Shown here: positions 35,149 through 42,775 of the stretch, one piece after another
How positions within the stretch are numbered: the first letter of the stretch is position 1
Layout of the letters: every line of letters begins with the position of its first letter
From: Galbibacter sp048266365
Lineage (GTDB): Bacteria > Bacteroidota > Bacteroidia > Flavobacteriales > Flavobacteriaceae
Assembly (NCBI RefSeq): GCF_048266365.1
Contig: NZ_JBLWZP010000011.1
Span: 1-64,000 of the forward strand
Length of the DNA stretch: 64,000 nt
Direction: 5' to 3'
The notes under the pieces: generated by a model
The model's database searches: none
The model's input: the letters and a program-made list of their open reading frames with translations, nothing else
What the model was told of the DNA's origin: nothing
Position numbers and translations under genes: made by a program

Positions 35149-35238
35149 TTTTCAGCCGATTTTTAATCGACTTAGCTGCCTTCACATTAGTGTAAGAAAA
35201 TTAAGGTTACTACGTCCAATCAAGTTAAATTAGTAACT

Positions 35239-35952
35239 ATGGAAAACATTTTACATAAGGCAAACTCAAGGGGTCATGCTAATCACGGATGGCTAGATTC
35301 TCATCATACGTTTAGCTTTGCAAATTACTACGATCCACATCGTATGAACTTCGGAGTATTAAGGGTTCTTAATGACGATGTCATTGCAGGCGGGAGAGGT
35401 TTTGGAAAACACCCTCATGAGAATATGGAAATCATCTCAATTCCATTATACGGAGATCTTGAACACGAAGACAGTATGGGGAATAAAGAGGTTATAAAAG
35501 AAGGTGATGTGCAGGCCATGTCCGCAGGGACGGGAGTATTTCATAGTGAGTACAACAAAAATGAGGATAAGGAAGTACACCTACTCCAAATCTGGATACT
35601 TCCTAAGAAAAGAAATATTGAACCTACCTATAGTCAGATCAGCATGAAACTTGAGGATCGAAAGAACAAACTTCAACAAATCGTTTCTCCTAATAGTGAT
35701 GATGCAGGGGTGACGATCAATCAAGATGCTTGGTTTAATATTACAGAACTCGATGCCGGAAACAGTATTCAATACCAATTGAACGATTCGACAAACGGAG
35801 TTTATGCTTTTGTCATTGAAGGCGATGCTAGGGTGAACGATCAAAAATTAAATAAACGTGATGGTCTGGGAATTCAGGAAGTAGAAACCATAGACATCAC
35901 AGCAGATACAAAAGCAAAGGTGTTAATCATGGAAGTGCCAATGAGTTTTTAA
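35239..35952 (+). CDS. Pirin family protein
   Basis: A 237-residue bicupin. The metal-binding histidines and glutamate lie in the first cupin: GKHPHENMEIISIPLYG (about residue 57) and TGVFHSEYN (about 100), and the N-terminal SRGHANHGWLDSHHTFSF is the usual pirin start. Homologues include YhhW-type quercetin 2,3-dioxygenases, but the physiological substrate in bacteria is generally unknown. The second cupin has lost most metal ligands, as usual. The gene appears to be single. Confidence 0.92.
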   Translation: MENILHKANSRGHANHGWLDSHHTFSFANYYDPHRMNFGVLRVLNDDVIAGGRGFGKHPHENMEIISIPLYGDLEHEDSMGNKEVIKEGDVQAMSAGTGVFHSEYNKNEDKEVHLLQIWILPKKRNIEPTYSQISMKLEDRKNKLQQIVSPNSDDAGVTINQDAWFNITELDAGNSIQYQLNDSTNGVYAFVIEGDARVNDQKLNKRDGLGIQEVETIDITADTKAKVLIMEVPMSF

Positions 35953-36050
35953 TTTTTCGTTAATAGTGCGAAGGTTGTATCACCTTGTAAGCCAGGTTCT
36001 AAAATGAGCTGCCAGGTAATACGGCCTTTTGCATTTATAATGTTCTGATT

Positions 36051-37316
36051 CTAGATTCCAGCCTCTAATATTTGACCAAACTCATACAAGTCTTCAAAGG
36101 AATTGTAAAATGGAACCGGCGCCAATCGGATGACATTAGGCTCCCTCCAATCTACAACTACCCCGTTTTCCATAAAATAATCAAACAACTCTCTACCTTT
36201 ACCATGTACCAATAAGGAGAGTTGACACCCACGATCTTTTGGAGTGATAACTTCCAAAGTTTTTTGATGTTTAACTTTGGCATTGATTTCATCTAAGATG
36301 AACTCCAAATAATCGGTTAAGGTTTTACTTTTAGAAAGCAAGGCTTCCATCCCGACTTCTTCGAACATTCCTAAGGAAGCTAAATATGGTGCCATAGTCA
36401 TTACCGGTGTGTTGCTGATCTGCCAAGCATCCGCGTTGTCCATAGGATCAAACTCTGGCTTCATCTGAAATCTTGTTTCTTTTTTTGTACCCCACCAGCC
36501 TTCAAAACGCGGTATATTTTTGCGCTTGTGATACTGCTCGTGGATAAACACCCCTGAAGCATTTCCCGGGCCGCTATTCATATATTTATAACTACACCAA
36601 GCAGCGAAATCCACATCCCAGTCATGTAACTCAAGATGTATGTTCCCTGCAGCATGGGCAAGATCCCATCCTACTTTGGCCCCAGCTTCTTTTGCAGCCT
36701 TGGTGATCGTTTTGATATCGAACACTTGACCATTGTAATAATTAACACCACCTATAAGTACTAGCGCTAATTCATCCTTATACAATGCAATCATTTCCAA
36801 AACATCCGCAGTTCTCCAATGATGCTCCCCAGGTCTCTTTTTTACTTCGACAAGGGCATCATTAGGATCAAGACCGTGAGTTCTAAGTTGACTTAAAATA
36901 GCATACTGGTCTGATGGGAACGCTTTTTCCTCACATAGAATTTTAAAACGTTTTTTGGTTGGCCTATAAAAACTGACCATCAACAAATGTAAGTTAACCG
37001 TCAAGGTATTCATCACGGTGACCTCACTAGTTTTTGCACCCACTACTTTAGCCACAGGCGCTGCTAACTGCTCGTGATAATCCCACCATGGTTTGTCTGC
37101 ATAAAAATGTCCTTCTACTCCTAATGCACCCCAGTCATTCAATATCTCATCAAGAAAACTACGTGTGCGTTTTGGCTGAAGCCCTAGGGAGTTTCCAGTA
37201 AAATACAGTACATTCTTATTGTTGTGCTGCGGGAATATAAACTCATCCTTATATGGCTTTAAGATGTCCTTGGCATCGAGCATTTGGGCAAACTCCCTAG
37301 TATTTTTAAATTCCAT
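36051..37316 (-). CDS. kynU: Kynureninase
   Basis: A PLP enzyme that cleaves kynurenine or 3-hydroxykynurenine to anthranilate or 3-hydroxyanthranilate plus alanine. Clear motifs are YFTGNSLGLQPK, AFPSDQYAI, and the PLP lysine in CSYKYMNSGPGN (about residue 250), preceded by WDLAHAAGN. The ATG at 37316 (MEFKNTREF) is preferred over a GTG seven codons upstream. Length is about 421. No other kynurenine pathway gene lies next to it, so it could serve tryptophan breakdown or NAD synthesis. Confidence 0.93.
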   Translation of the reverse strand: MEFKNTREFAQMLDAKDILKPYKDEFIFPQHNNKNVLYFTGNSLGLQPKRTRSFLDEILNDWGALGVEGHFYADKPWWDYHEQLAAPVAKVVGAKTSEVTVMNTLTVNLHLLMVSFYRPTKKRFKILCEEKAFPSDQYAILSQLRTHGLDPNDALVEVKKRPGEHHWRTADVLEMIALYKDELALVLIGGVNYYNGQVFDIKTITKAAKEAGAKVGWDLAHAAGNIHLELHDWDVDFAAWCSYKYMNSGPGNASGVFIHEQYHKRKNIPRFEGWWGTKKETRFQMKPEFDPMDNADAWQISNTPVMTMAPYLASLGMFEEVGMEALLSKSKTLTDYLEFILDEINAKVKHQKTLEVITPKDRGCQLSLLVHGKGRELFDYFMENGVVVDWREPNVIRLAPVPFYNSFEDLYEFGQILEAGI

Positions 37317-37543
37317 ATTCTTTAATTGATTTAACACCTATGGCTGTGAACTAATTCATTTTATAGCGACTTGAGTTGCAGGACAACCATTCCACTACTA
37401 TCCATTAAGCGGCGATATTGAAATTTTGATAATGCTAACAAATTTAGTTATTCTTTTTTGGCTAGAGGTGTTTCTAATGATAGAATACAATTCAATTTCT
37501 ACTCAGAAATCGTATCTTTATCCAAATCAACATCCATATTATT

Positions 37544-38260
37544 TTGAAAATATCCTATCTTTTTTGTGCGCTATCAGCCATTATCCTAAGCACTCAAACT
37601 TGTACTGCCCAAGACAATTACACCATTGAAACACTCACCGGAAAATCATCACCAGAACTCCTTGGAGATGGCATTGGCCTACAAAAAGAAGCCTATGACT
37701 CATTTTTAAAAATGAAGGCAGATGCGAAAAAACAGGGGATTGAAATTCAAGTTGCCTCTGGCTATCGCAACTTTTCTAGACAAAAATCGATTTGGAATCG
37801 CAAATATAAAAGTTATACAGACCAAGGTATGAGCCCGTTGGATGCCATGGAAAAAATCATCGCTTACTCCACCTATCCCGGAACTTCAAGACATCATTGG
37901 GGAACAGACATCGACATCATTGATGCCGCAGCAACCTATAGCGGAAGTGTATTGGATCCTGATAAATTTGAAGGAGATGGTCCATTTCGCAAACTTAAAA
38001 TATGGATGGATAACAATGCAAACACCTATGGGTTTTATCTTGTCTACACCAACAACCCAAATAGAAAAGGTTTTAACTATGAGCCATGGCATTACAGCTA
38101 TAGACCAATTTCCAAACCTATGTTGGACGCCTACAAAATGCTCGATATTGCAAAAATTATTAAATCTGAGAATCTACTGGGTCATGATCATATGACCGAA
38201 GATTTCATCAACCGTTATGTCGAGGAAAATGTTTTAGGTATCAACCCTGACTTAAAATAA
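37544..38260 (+). CDS. M15 family D-alanyl-D-alanine carboxypeptidase-like protein
   Basis: A 238-residue exported peptidase of the VanY/M15B type with a signal peptide (to about residue 22). The zinc ligands are visible: SRHHWGTDID (His and Asp) and EPWHYSY (Glu base and last His), with SGYRNFSRQ as the substrate arginine region. It probably trims peptidoglycan stem peptides in the periplasm. The reading frame has no ATG at the right place. It starts with TTG at 37544, or with one of two preceding ATT codons, so initiation is unusual. It is convergent with the GH3-family gene (1 bp apart). Confidence 0.88.
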   Translation: MKISYLFCALSAIILSTQTCTAQDNYTIETLTGKSSPELLGDGIGLQKEAYDSFLKMKADAKKQGIEIQVASGYRNFSRQKSIWNRKYKSYTDQGMSPLDAMEKIIAYSTYPGTSRHHWGTDIDIIDAAATYSGSVLDPDKFEGDGPFRKLKIWMDNNANTYGFYLVYTNNPNRKGFNYEPWHYSYRPISKPMLDAYKMLDIAKIIKSENLLGHDHMTEDFINRYVEENVLGINPDLK

Positions 38261-38261
38261 A

Positions 38262-39779
38262 TTATTGGTCGTTCATCTTTAATAACTCTTCCAGATAATG
38301 CCTGTTACTGGAGAGTCTGGGAATTTTATGTTGCCCGCCTAACTTGTCGTATTTCTTAAGCCAATCGTAAAACAAATTCTTTCTTCCAAGGTGTAGTATA
38401 GGGCGATTCAGCGTCATATTATTATAGCGTTTTGCTTCATAGTCAGAATTCACCGACTGCAAGGCCAAGTCCATTTCATGGCAAAATGTATCCAAGGACT
38501 CAGGCATCTTTCTAAACTCTATGATCCACTCATGTCCTCCTTTGTTTTTACCTTCCATAAAAACTGGACCAGCTGTGTAATCAACTATTTCAGCTCCTGT
38601 GGCCTGACAAGCTCTCTTAAGTGCCTCTTCAGCATTTTCAATAATTAATTCTTCTCCGAAAACATTGATATGGTGTTTTGTCCTACCTGTGACCTTAATT
38701 CGGTAGGGGGCCTTAGAGGTAAATCGAACCGTATCTCCAATTAAATAGCGCCACAAACCGGCATTTGTTGTAATGACCATGGCATAGTTCTTATCCAACT
38801 CTACCTCCCAAACCGGCAATACTTTTTCATTTGGACTGCCATAGGTATCCATGGGAATAAACTCATAGAAGATACCGTAGTCCAGCATCAATAAGAGCTC
38901 ATCGGAATCATTACGATCCTGAATAGCAAAGAATCCTTCGGAGGCATTGTATATTTCGTAGTACCGAAAACTTTGTCGTGGTAGTAAACGCTGGTATTGT
39001 TCTTTATAAGGATTGAAACTGACCCCTCCGTGAAAATATACCTCAAGGTTGTCCCAGATTTCGAATAAATTAGTTTTACCCGTATCCTCTAGCACCCTGT
39101 TCAGAAGCACTAACATCCACGAAGGAACCCCAGCTAAACTGGTCACATTTTCATTCACTGTTTCTTGGACTATAGCCGAGAGTTTACGCTCCCATTCACT
39201 CATCAGGGAAACCTTGTTACTTGGAGTACTGCTCATCTCAGCCCAGAACGGCATATTATCAATGATAATTGCGGAAAGGTCACCAAAAAAAGTTTGGTTG
39301 CTTTGATACAATTCTTTACTTCCACCCAGGCGTAAGCTCTTCCCATCAAAGAGTTTAGACTCCTCATTATTATTAAAATATAGAGACAACATATCCTTAC
39401 CCGCCTTGAAGTGACAATCCTCAAGAGATTCTGTACTCACGGGAATAAATTTACTCTTAGCATTGGTAGTTCCACTACTTTTAGCAAACCATTTAATGGG
39501 TGTCGGCCAAAAGATATTAGACTCTCCCTGCCTAGATCGCTCAATCATGGGTTCAATATCCTCGTAACGCACGATAGGAACACGATCCGCAAACTTCTCA
39601 TAGGAGTTAATTTCCGAGAAACCATAGCGCTTTCCAAGCTCAGTTGCACTGGAACGACTCAATAAATGGTTCAACACCTCAGTCTGAACCTCAGCAGGGT
39701 ATTTTAGGAACAATTCCATCTGATGGAACCGCTTCTTAAGAAACCAGGAAGCTATAGAGTTAATTAGTGGAAATGACAT
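38262..39779 (-). CDS. GH3 family acyl-adenylate-forming protein
   Basis: A 505-residue member of the GH3 superfamily, known from plants as auxin- and jasmonate-conjugating acyl amidosynthetases. The adenylate-binding motif AKSSGTTNAKSKFIPV (about residue 93), the YNASEGFFA motif and the C-terminal GRTKHHINVFGEELI are visible. Bacteroidota commonly carry a single GH3 homologue of unknown role. The plant substrates should not be assumed. The start overlaps a compact divergent promoter region shared with the DUF2797 gene. Confidence 0.85.
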   Translation of the reverse strand: MSFPLINSIASWFLKKRFHQMELFLKYPAEVQTEVLNHLLSRSSATELGKRYGFSEINSYEKFADRVPIVRYEDIEPMIERSRQGESNIFWPTPIKWFAKSSGTTNAKSKFIPVSTESLEDCHFKAGKDMLSLYFNNNEESKLFDGKSLRLGGSKELYQSNQTFFGDLSAIIIDNMPFWAEMSSTPSNKVSLMSEWERKLSAIVQETVNENVTSLAGVPSWMLVLLNRVLEDTGKTNLFEIWDNLEVYFHGGVSFNPYKEQYQRLLPRQSFRYYEIYNASEGFFAIQDRNDSDELLLMLDYGIFYEFIPMDTYGSPNEKVLPVWEVELDKNYAMVITTNAGLWRYLIGDTVRFTSKAPYRIKVTGRTKHHINVFGEELIIENAEEALKRACQATGAEIVDYTAGPVFMEGKNKGGHEWIIEFRKMPESLDTFCHEMDLALQSVNSDYEAKRYNNMTLNRPILHLGRKNLFYDWLKKYDKLGGQHKIPRLSSNRHYLEELLKMNDQ

Positions 39780-39788
39780 ATTTTGAAT

Positions 39789-39796
39789 TATATTTG
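39789..39796 (+). promoter_or_regulatory. -7 element of the DUF2797 gene within a compact divergent promoter
   Basis: TATATTTG is a perfect -7 element and predicts a start near 39803, 15 bases before the chosen ATG. On the opposite strand TATTTTTA (39798-39805) is a near-perfect -7 element for the GH3-family gene, so the two promoters face each other head to head. No good TTTG was found 19 bases upstream. Confidence 0.45.
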
Positions 39797-39817
39797 CTAA
39801 AAATAGGAAAAACTTTT

Positions 39818-40618
39818 ATGATGTTCGAAGGTGTACTAACCAAAATGCAAACAGAAAATTCCAAACCCGTCAATTACTACTTGGTATTGGGCGCCAACTA
39901 CATTAATTTCAATCAACTGATCAATAAATCCATTGGTTTAAAATTTTTGAAATTCGAATGTTTAAACTGTCATTTGGACAAACCAATATACCGACAAGGA
40001 TTTTGTAAAAGTTGTTTTTTCGAAACTCCTAAGGCCGCTGATTGGATCATACGTCCAGAATTAAGCCAGGCACATTTGGATATAGAGGACCGTGATTTGG
40101 CCTACGAAAAGGAAATGCAATTACAACCTCACATTGTGTATCTAGCAAATTCTAGCAGCATCAAGGTTGGAGTAACAAGAAAGAATCAAGTACCTACCAG
40201 ATGGATTGATCAAGGCGCCCATGAGGCATTAGAGATCTTAGAAACACCAAACAGGTATCTTGCTGGTATTGCAGAGGTCGCACTTAAAGACCACGTAGCA
40301 GATAAAACGAACTGGCGAAAAATGCTTCAAAACGATATTATAGATGAAGATCTAAAAGCCTATAGTGTTGAATTGAAGAACTACTTACCAGAGGAGGTGA
40401 AACCTTATTTTATTGAGGATAATTCTGAAACCAACATCGAATTCCCTGTTGAGACATACCCACTTAAACCAAAGAGTTTAAATCTTCTAAAAACTCCGGA
40501 ATATCAAGGGGTCTTAAAGGGAATAAAGGGACAATATTTAATCTTCGAGGATCAAACTGTATTTAATGTCAGATCTAATGAAGGTTTGGTAGTTGCAATC
40601 GAGGTGATGCCTATCTGA
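39818..40618 (+). CDS. DUF2797 protein with zinc finger and GIY-YIG-like region
   Basis: A protein of 267 residues. Cys48, Cys51, Cys63 and Cys66 form a CxxC-x11-CxxC zinc ribbon. The segment HIVYLANSSSIKVGVTRK and the following RWIDQGA resemble the T5orf172/GIY-YIG fold (two aromatic strands, KVG, then an Arg helix), which hints at nucleic acid binding or cleavage, but the classical GIY-YIG is not intact. An ORF extension upstream overlaps the GH3 start, and the adjacent ATG codons at 39818 and 39821 fit the promoter better. The function of DUF2797 is not established. Confidence 0.8.
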   Translation: MMFEGVLTKMQTENSKPVNYYLVLGANYINFNQLINKSIGLKFLKFECLNCHLDKPIYRQGFCKSCFFETPKAADWIIRPELSQAHLDIEDRDLAYEKEMQLQPHIVYLANSSSIKVGVTRKNQVPTRWIDQGAHEALEILETPNRYLAGIAEVALKDHVADKTNWRKMLQNDIIDEDLKAYSVELKNYLPEEVKPYFIEDNSETNIEFPVETYPLKPKSLNLLKTPEYQGVLKGIKGQYLIFEDQTVFNVRSNEGLVVAIEVMPI

Positions 40619-40637
40619 GTGAGATTAATAAACCTTC

Positions 40638-40670
40638 AAAAAAAAAAGCTAGAGTGATTATTCCTCTAAC
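40638..40670 (-). terminator. Terminator of rpsU
   Basis: On the minus strand TAGAG, a loop and CTCTA, then GC and a run of ten T. The 5' part overlaps the rpsU stop codon. This is an intrinsic terminator with a short stem and long T-run. Confidence 0.7.
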
Positions 40671-40852
40671 TTTCTTTGGTATTCTTGTTTGTAAATTGCT
40701 TTAGCAACTTGAACTCTACGCTCTTGCGACCTCTTAGTGAAGTGTTGATTATCACGTAAATTTCTAAGTTGTTGCGTTTTACGATATTTTTGTTTGTAAC
40801 GTTTTAAGGCACGATCTATATTTTCGCCTTCTTTAATTGGTATTATCAGCAT
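40658..40852 (-). CDS. rpsU: 30S ribosomal protein bS21
   Basis: A 64-residue basic protein with the bS21 text: IIPIKEGENIDRALKRYKQ at the start and QLRNLRDNQHFTKRS in the middle. In Flavobacteria, S21 lies next to the anti-Shine-Dalgarno region of the 30S subunit and helps occlude it, in line with the lack of Shine-Dalgarno sequences in this window; that link is established for related species and inferred here. It has its own terminator and lies behind the cold shock gene's terminator. Confidence 0.95.
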   Translation of the reverse strand: MLIIPIKEGENIDRALKRYKQKYRKTQQLRNLRDNQHFTKRSQERRVQVAKAIYKQEYQRKLEE

Positions 40853-40868
40853 ATTATTTATTTGAATT

Positions 40869-40898
40869 AAAAAACCACCTATTAAAATAGATGGTTTT
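40869..40898 (-). terminator. Terminator of the cold shock gene
   Basis: AAAACCA and TGGTTTT arms (40871-40877 and 40892-40898), extended by CTAT/ATAG past one mismatch, with a six-base T-run on the minus strand. It separates the cold shock gene from rpsU. Confidence 0.75.
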
Positions 40899-40912
40899 CA
40901 TTTGTTTTAGTC

Positions 40913-41107
40913 TTAGTCTATTACTTCAACGTTAACTGCATTCATTCCTTTTCTACCTCTTTCGGTATCAAATTTAACGCGGTCGTTTTCGTTAATGTTG
41001 TCTATCAAACCACTTTCGTGTACGAAGATATCCTCTTTAGTATCTTCTGCTGTGATAAATCCAAATCCTTTTGTTCTGTTGAAGAACTTAACTGTTCCTT
41101 CTTTCAT
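40913..41107 (-). CDS. Cold shock protein (CspA family)
   Basis: A 64-residue cold shock domain with both RNA-binding motifs: KGFGFI (RNP1) and DIFVH (RNP2). The start is the ATG at 41107 (MKEGTVKFFN). An upstream in-frame extension of 44 hydrophobic residues is translated 5' leader and not part of the family. The long leader (about 100-180 bases to the promoter) is usual for cold shock genes and may fold as a thermosensor, though no structure was shown. It probably acts as an RNA chaperone. Confidence 0.95.
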   Translation of the reverse strand: MKEGTVKFFNRTKGFGFITAEDTKEDIFVHESGLIDNINENDRVKFDTERGRKGMNAVNVEVID

Positions 41108-41481
41108 ATTAAAATATTTAAAAAAATGTATATAATTCGATAGCAACAAACAACAGCCAAAACGGAGTTGCCCATGGTACCTATGGAATAAAGTCAAAAA
41201 AGATGAATATAAAAATATCGGAAGGATAAATAACACCAAATTTTATAAGGCTTCATAACACTGGTGCAAAGAAACGGCTTTATTTTAAATCTAACTATTT
41301 ATTTTCATTTTATTTTTAGCATTGACCGTATACACAATAGATTAGAGGTTCGAACAAGGTCAAATCCTAGCATATTATGTTAAGTTTAAACCAACTGCGA
41401 TAACAAACTGCCAAAGATTTACCTAAAAGTTGTATTTTTGAGAGGAAAGAAAAAATTAGATAAACACTATTGTCCACATCT

Positions 41482-41961
41482 ATGAAAACAGAAGAATTTT
41501 TTGAAGCCATTCGAGCTGGAAACTCCGCTAGAGTTTCTGATTTCTTGCAGGATATACCAACACTGACCAACCTTAAAGACTCCAAAGGGTCGACCCCTTT
41601 ACTCCTAGCTAGCTATTATGGCCATAAGGATGTAACTGAGGTTATCCTAGGTTTTAATCCCGATGTCAACATCAAGGATGCTTCTGGAAACACTGCCTTA
41701 ATGGGAGTATGTTTTAAGGGCTATACCGATATCGCAAGATTATTAATTGAAAATGGTGCCGAGGTTAATCTCTCCAACGGAAATAAAGGCACTGCTCTTA
41801 TCTATGCGGCTACTTTCGGAAAGGCAGATATTGTAGAGTTACTACTATCCAACAATGCGGATCCAAACCTTAAGGATGCCAATGGTCTTACCGCTCTAGA
41901 TCATGCAAGAATGCAAAAAATCAAAGATGTTGTTGAGATCTTAGAAAAGCACAACTCATAA
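41482..41961 (+). CDS. Ankyrin repeat protein
   Basis: A 159-residue cytoplasmic protein made of about four to five ankyrin repeats, for example GSTPLLLASYYGHKDVTEVI, then GNTALMGVCFKGYTDIARLL, and so on. There is no signal peptide. The preferred start is ATG 41482 (MKTEEFFEAI), and a TTG four codons upstream is possible. TATTTTTG at about 41430 resembles a -7 element. It should bind another protein; the partner is unknown. It is convergent with the Fnr-type regulator gene. Small ankyrin proteins are often paired with catalase genes in other bacteria, but no catalase is here. Confidence 0.88.
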   Translation: MKTEEFFEAIRAGNSARVSDFLQDIPTLTNLKDSKGSTPLLLASYYGHKDVTEVILGFNPDVNIKDASGNTALMGVCFKGYTDIARLLIENGAEVNLSNGNKGTALIYAATFGKADIVELLLSNNADPNLKDANGLTALDHARMQKIKDVVEILEKHNS

Positions 41962-41998
41962 AACAACTTCCAAGAACTTGTTAATTTCGAAGGACATA

Positions 41999-42682
41999 TT
42001 ACTCTTCAGCAATTTGTCGGAGTCTATTTGCGTCTAATATTTTGACTACTTTACCTTTTAGTGCAATAAGATTTTCCTTTGAAAAATTGGCAAACATTCT
42101 AATCATAGATTCTGTCGCAGTACCTACAATATTGGCGTACTCTTCTCTAGAGAGTTTAAGACGTATATTTTGTTCAACATCCAGCCCAAATTCATTTTCC
42201 AATTCCAATAAAATGGTTGCGAATCTAGAACGTACGGTTTTATGAGCCATTCTTACAATTTGATTGTTGGCCAGTTTAAGATCAAAGCAAATATCATTAA
42301 TGATTTCACTAGAGAAATTCGCATTCTGTTTAAAAACAGAAAGAACATCACTTTTTGGGATAAAACAGACCTGCATATCTTCTACAGCAATAGCACTAAG
42401 ACTAACGGCATCATCACTGACAATACTACGCTGACCAAGAAGATCCCCTTTTTTTATAAACTTTACAATTTGGGTTTTACCGTTTGAAGATAGCTTGACT
42501 AATTTACAAACACCTGACTTGACACAGTATACCCCTTTGAGGTGCTCACCTTCATTGAAAATATACGATCCTTTCTTAATTATTTGTCCAGTTTTACATT
42601 CAGATATATAAATTAACTCTGACTTATCAAGGCTCTTTAAAGCGCTAAATTTCCGAACGATACACTGACTGCAACTACTCAT
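41999..42682 (-). CDS. Crp/Fnr family transcriptional regulator
   Basis: A 227-residue regulator with an N-terminal cyclic nucleotide-binding-like fold (about 25-125; GEHLKGVYCVKSG) and a C-terminal winged helix (LSREEYANIVGTATESMIRMF). The start is ATG 42682, giving MSSCSQCIV with Cys4 and Cys7. Two cysteines are fewer than the four that hold the Fe-S cluster in E. coli FNR, so oxygen sensing by a cluster is uncertain; Cys71 or others may help. It is divergent from ccoI, and a matching operator lies between them. It is the obvious candidate regulator for the three operators at ccoI, ccoS and hemN. Confidence 0.9.
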   Translation of the reverse strand: MSSCSQCIVRKFSALKSLDKSELIYISECKTGQIIKKGSYIFNEGEHLKGVYCVKSGVCKLVKLSSNGKTQIVKFIKKGDLLGQRSIVSDDAVSLSAIAVEDMQVCFIPKSDVLSVFKQNANFSSEIINDICFDLKLANNQIVRMAHKTVRSRFATILLELENEFGLDVEQNIRLKLSREEYANIVGTATESMIRMFANFSKENLIALKGKVVKILDANRLRQIAEE

Positions 42683-42709
42683 ATCCAACTCCTTTATGGG
42701 ATCCCTATT

Positions 42710-42755
42710 TTATGACAAATATCATAAATTTTCCTTACAATTATGTTGAAATTTG
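42710..42755 (+). promoter_or_regulatory. Fnr-type operator and promoter of ccoI
   Basis: TTATGACAAATATCATAA (42710-42727) is a perfect palindrome of the TGA-N6-TCA type. GAAATTTG (42748-42755) is a one-mismatch -7 element. The operator centre is 29.5 bp upstream of the -7 element, about -43 from the start, as in class II activation. The same site may also control the divergent regulator gene. Confidence 0.75.
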
Positions 42756-42775
42756 CAGTTCTTTTTAGGGGAAAT

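Noticed and set aside
41108..41239. N-terminal extension of the cold shock gene with a hydrophobic, signal-like stretch
   Set aside because: Cold shock proteins begin with MxxGTVKFF; the extension is translated 5' leader. No family member has such a part.
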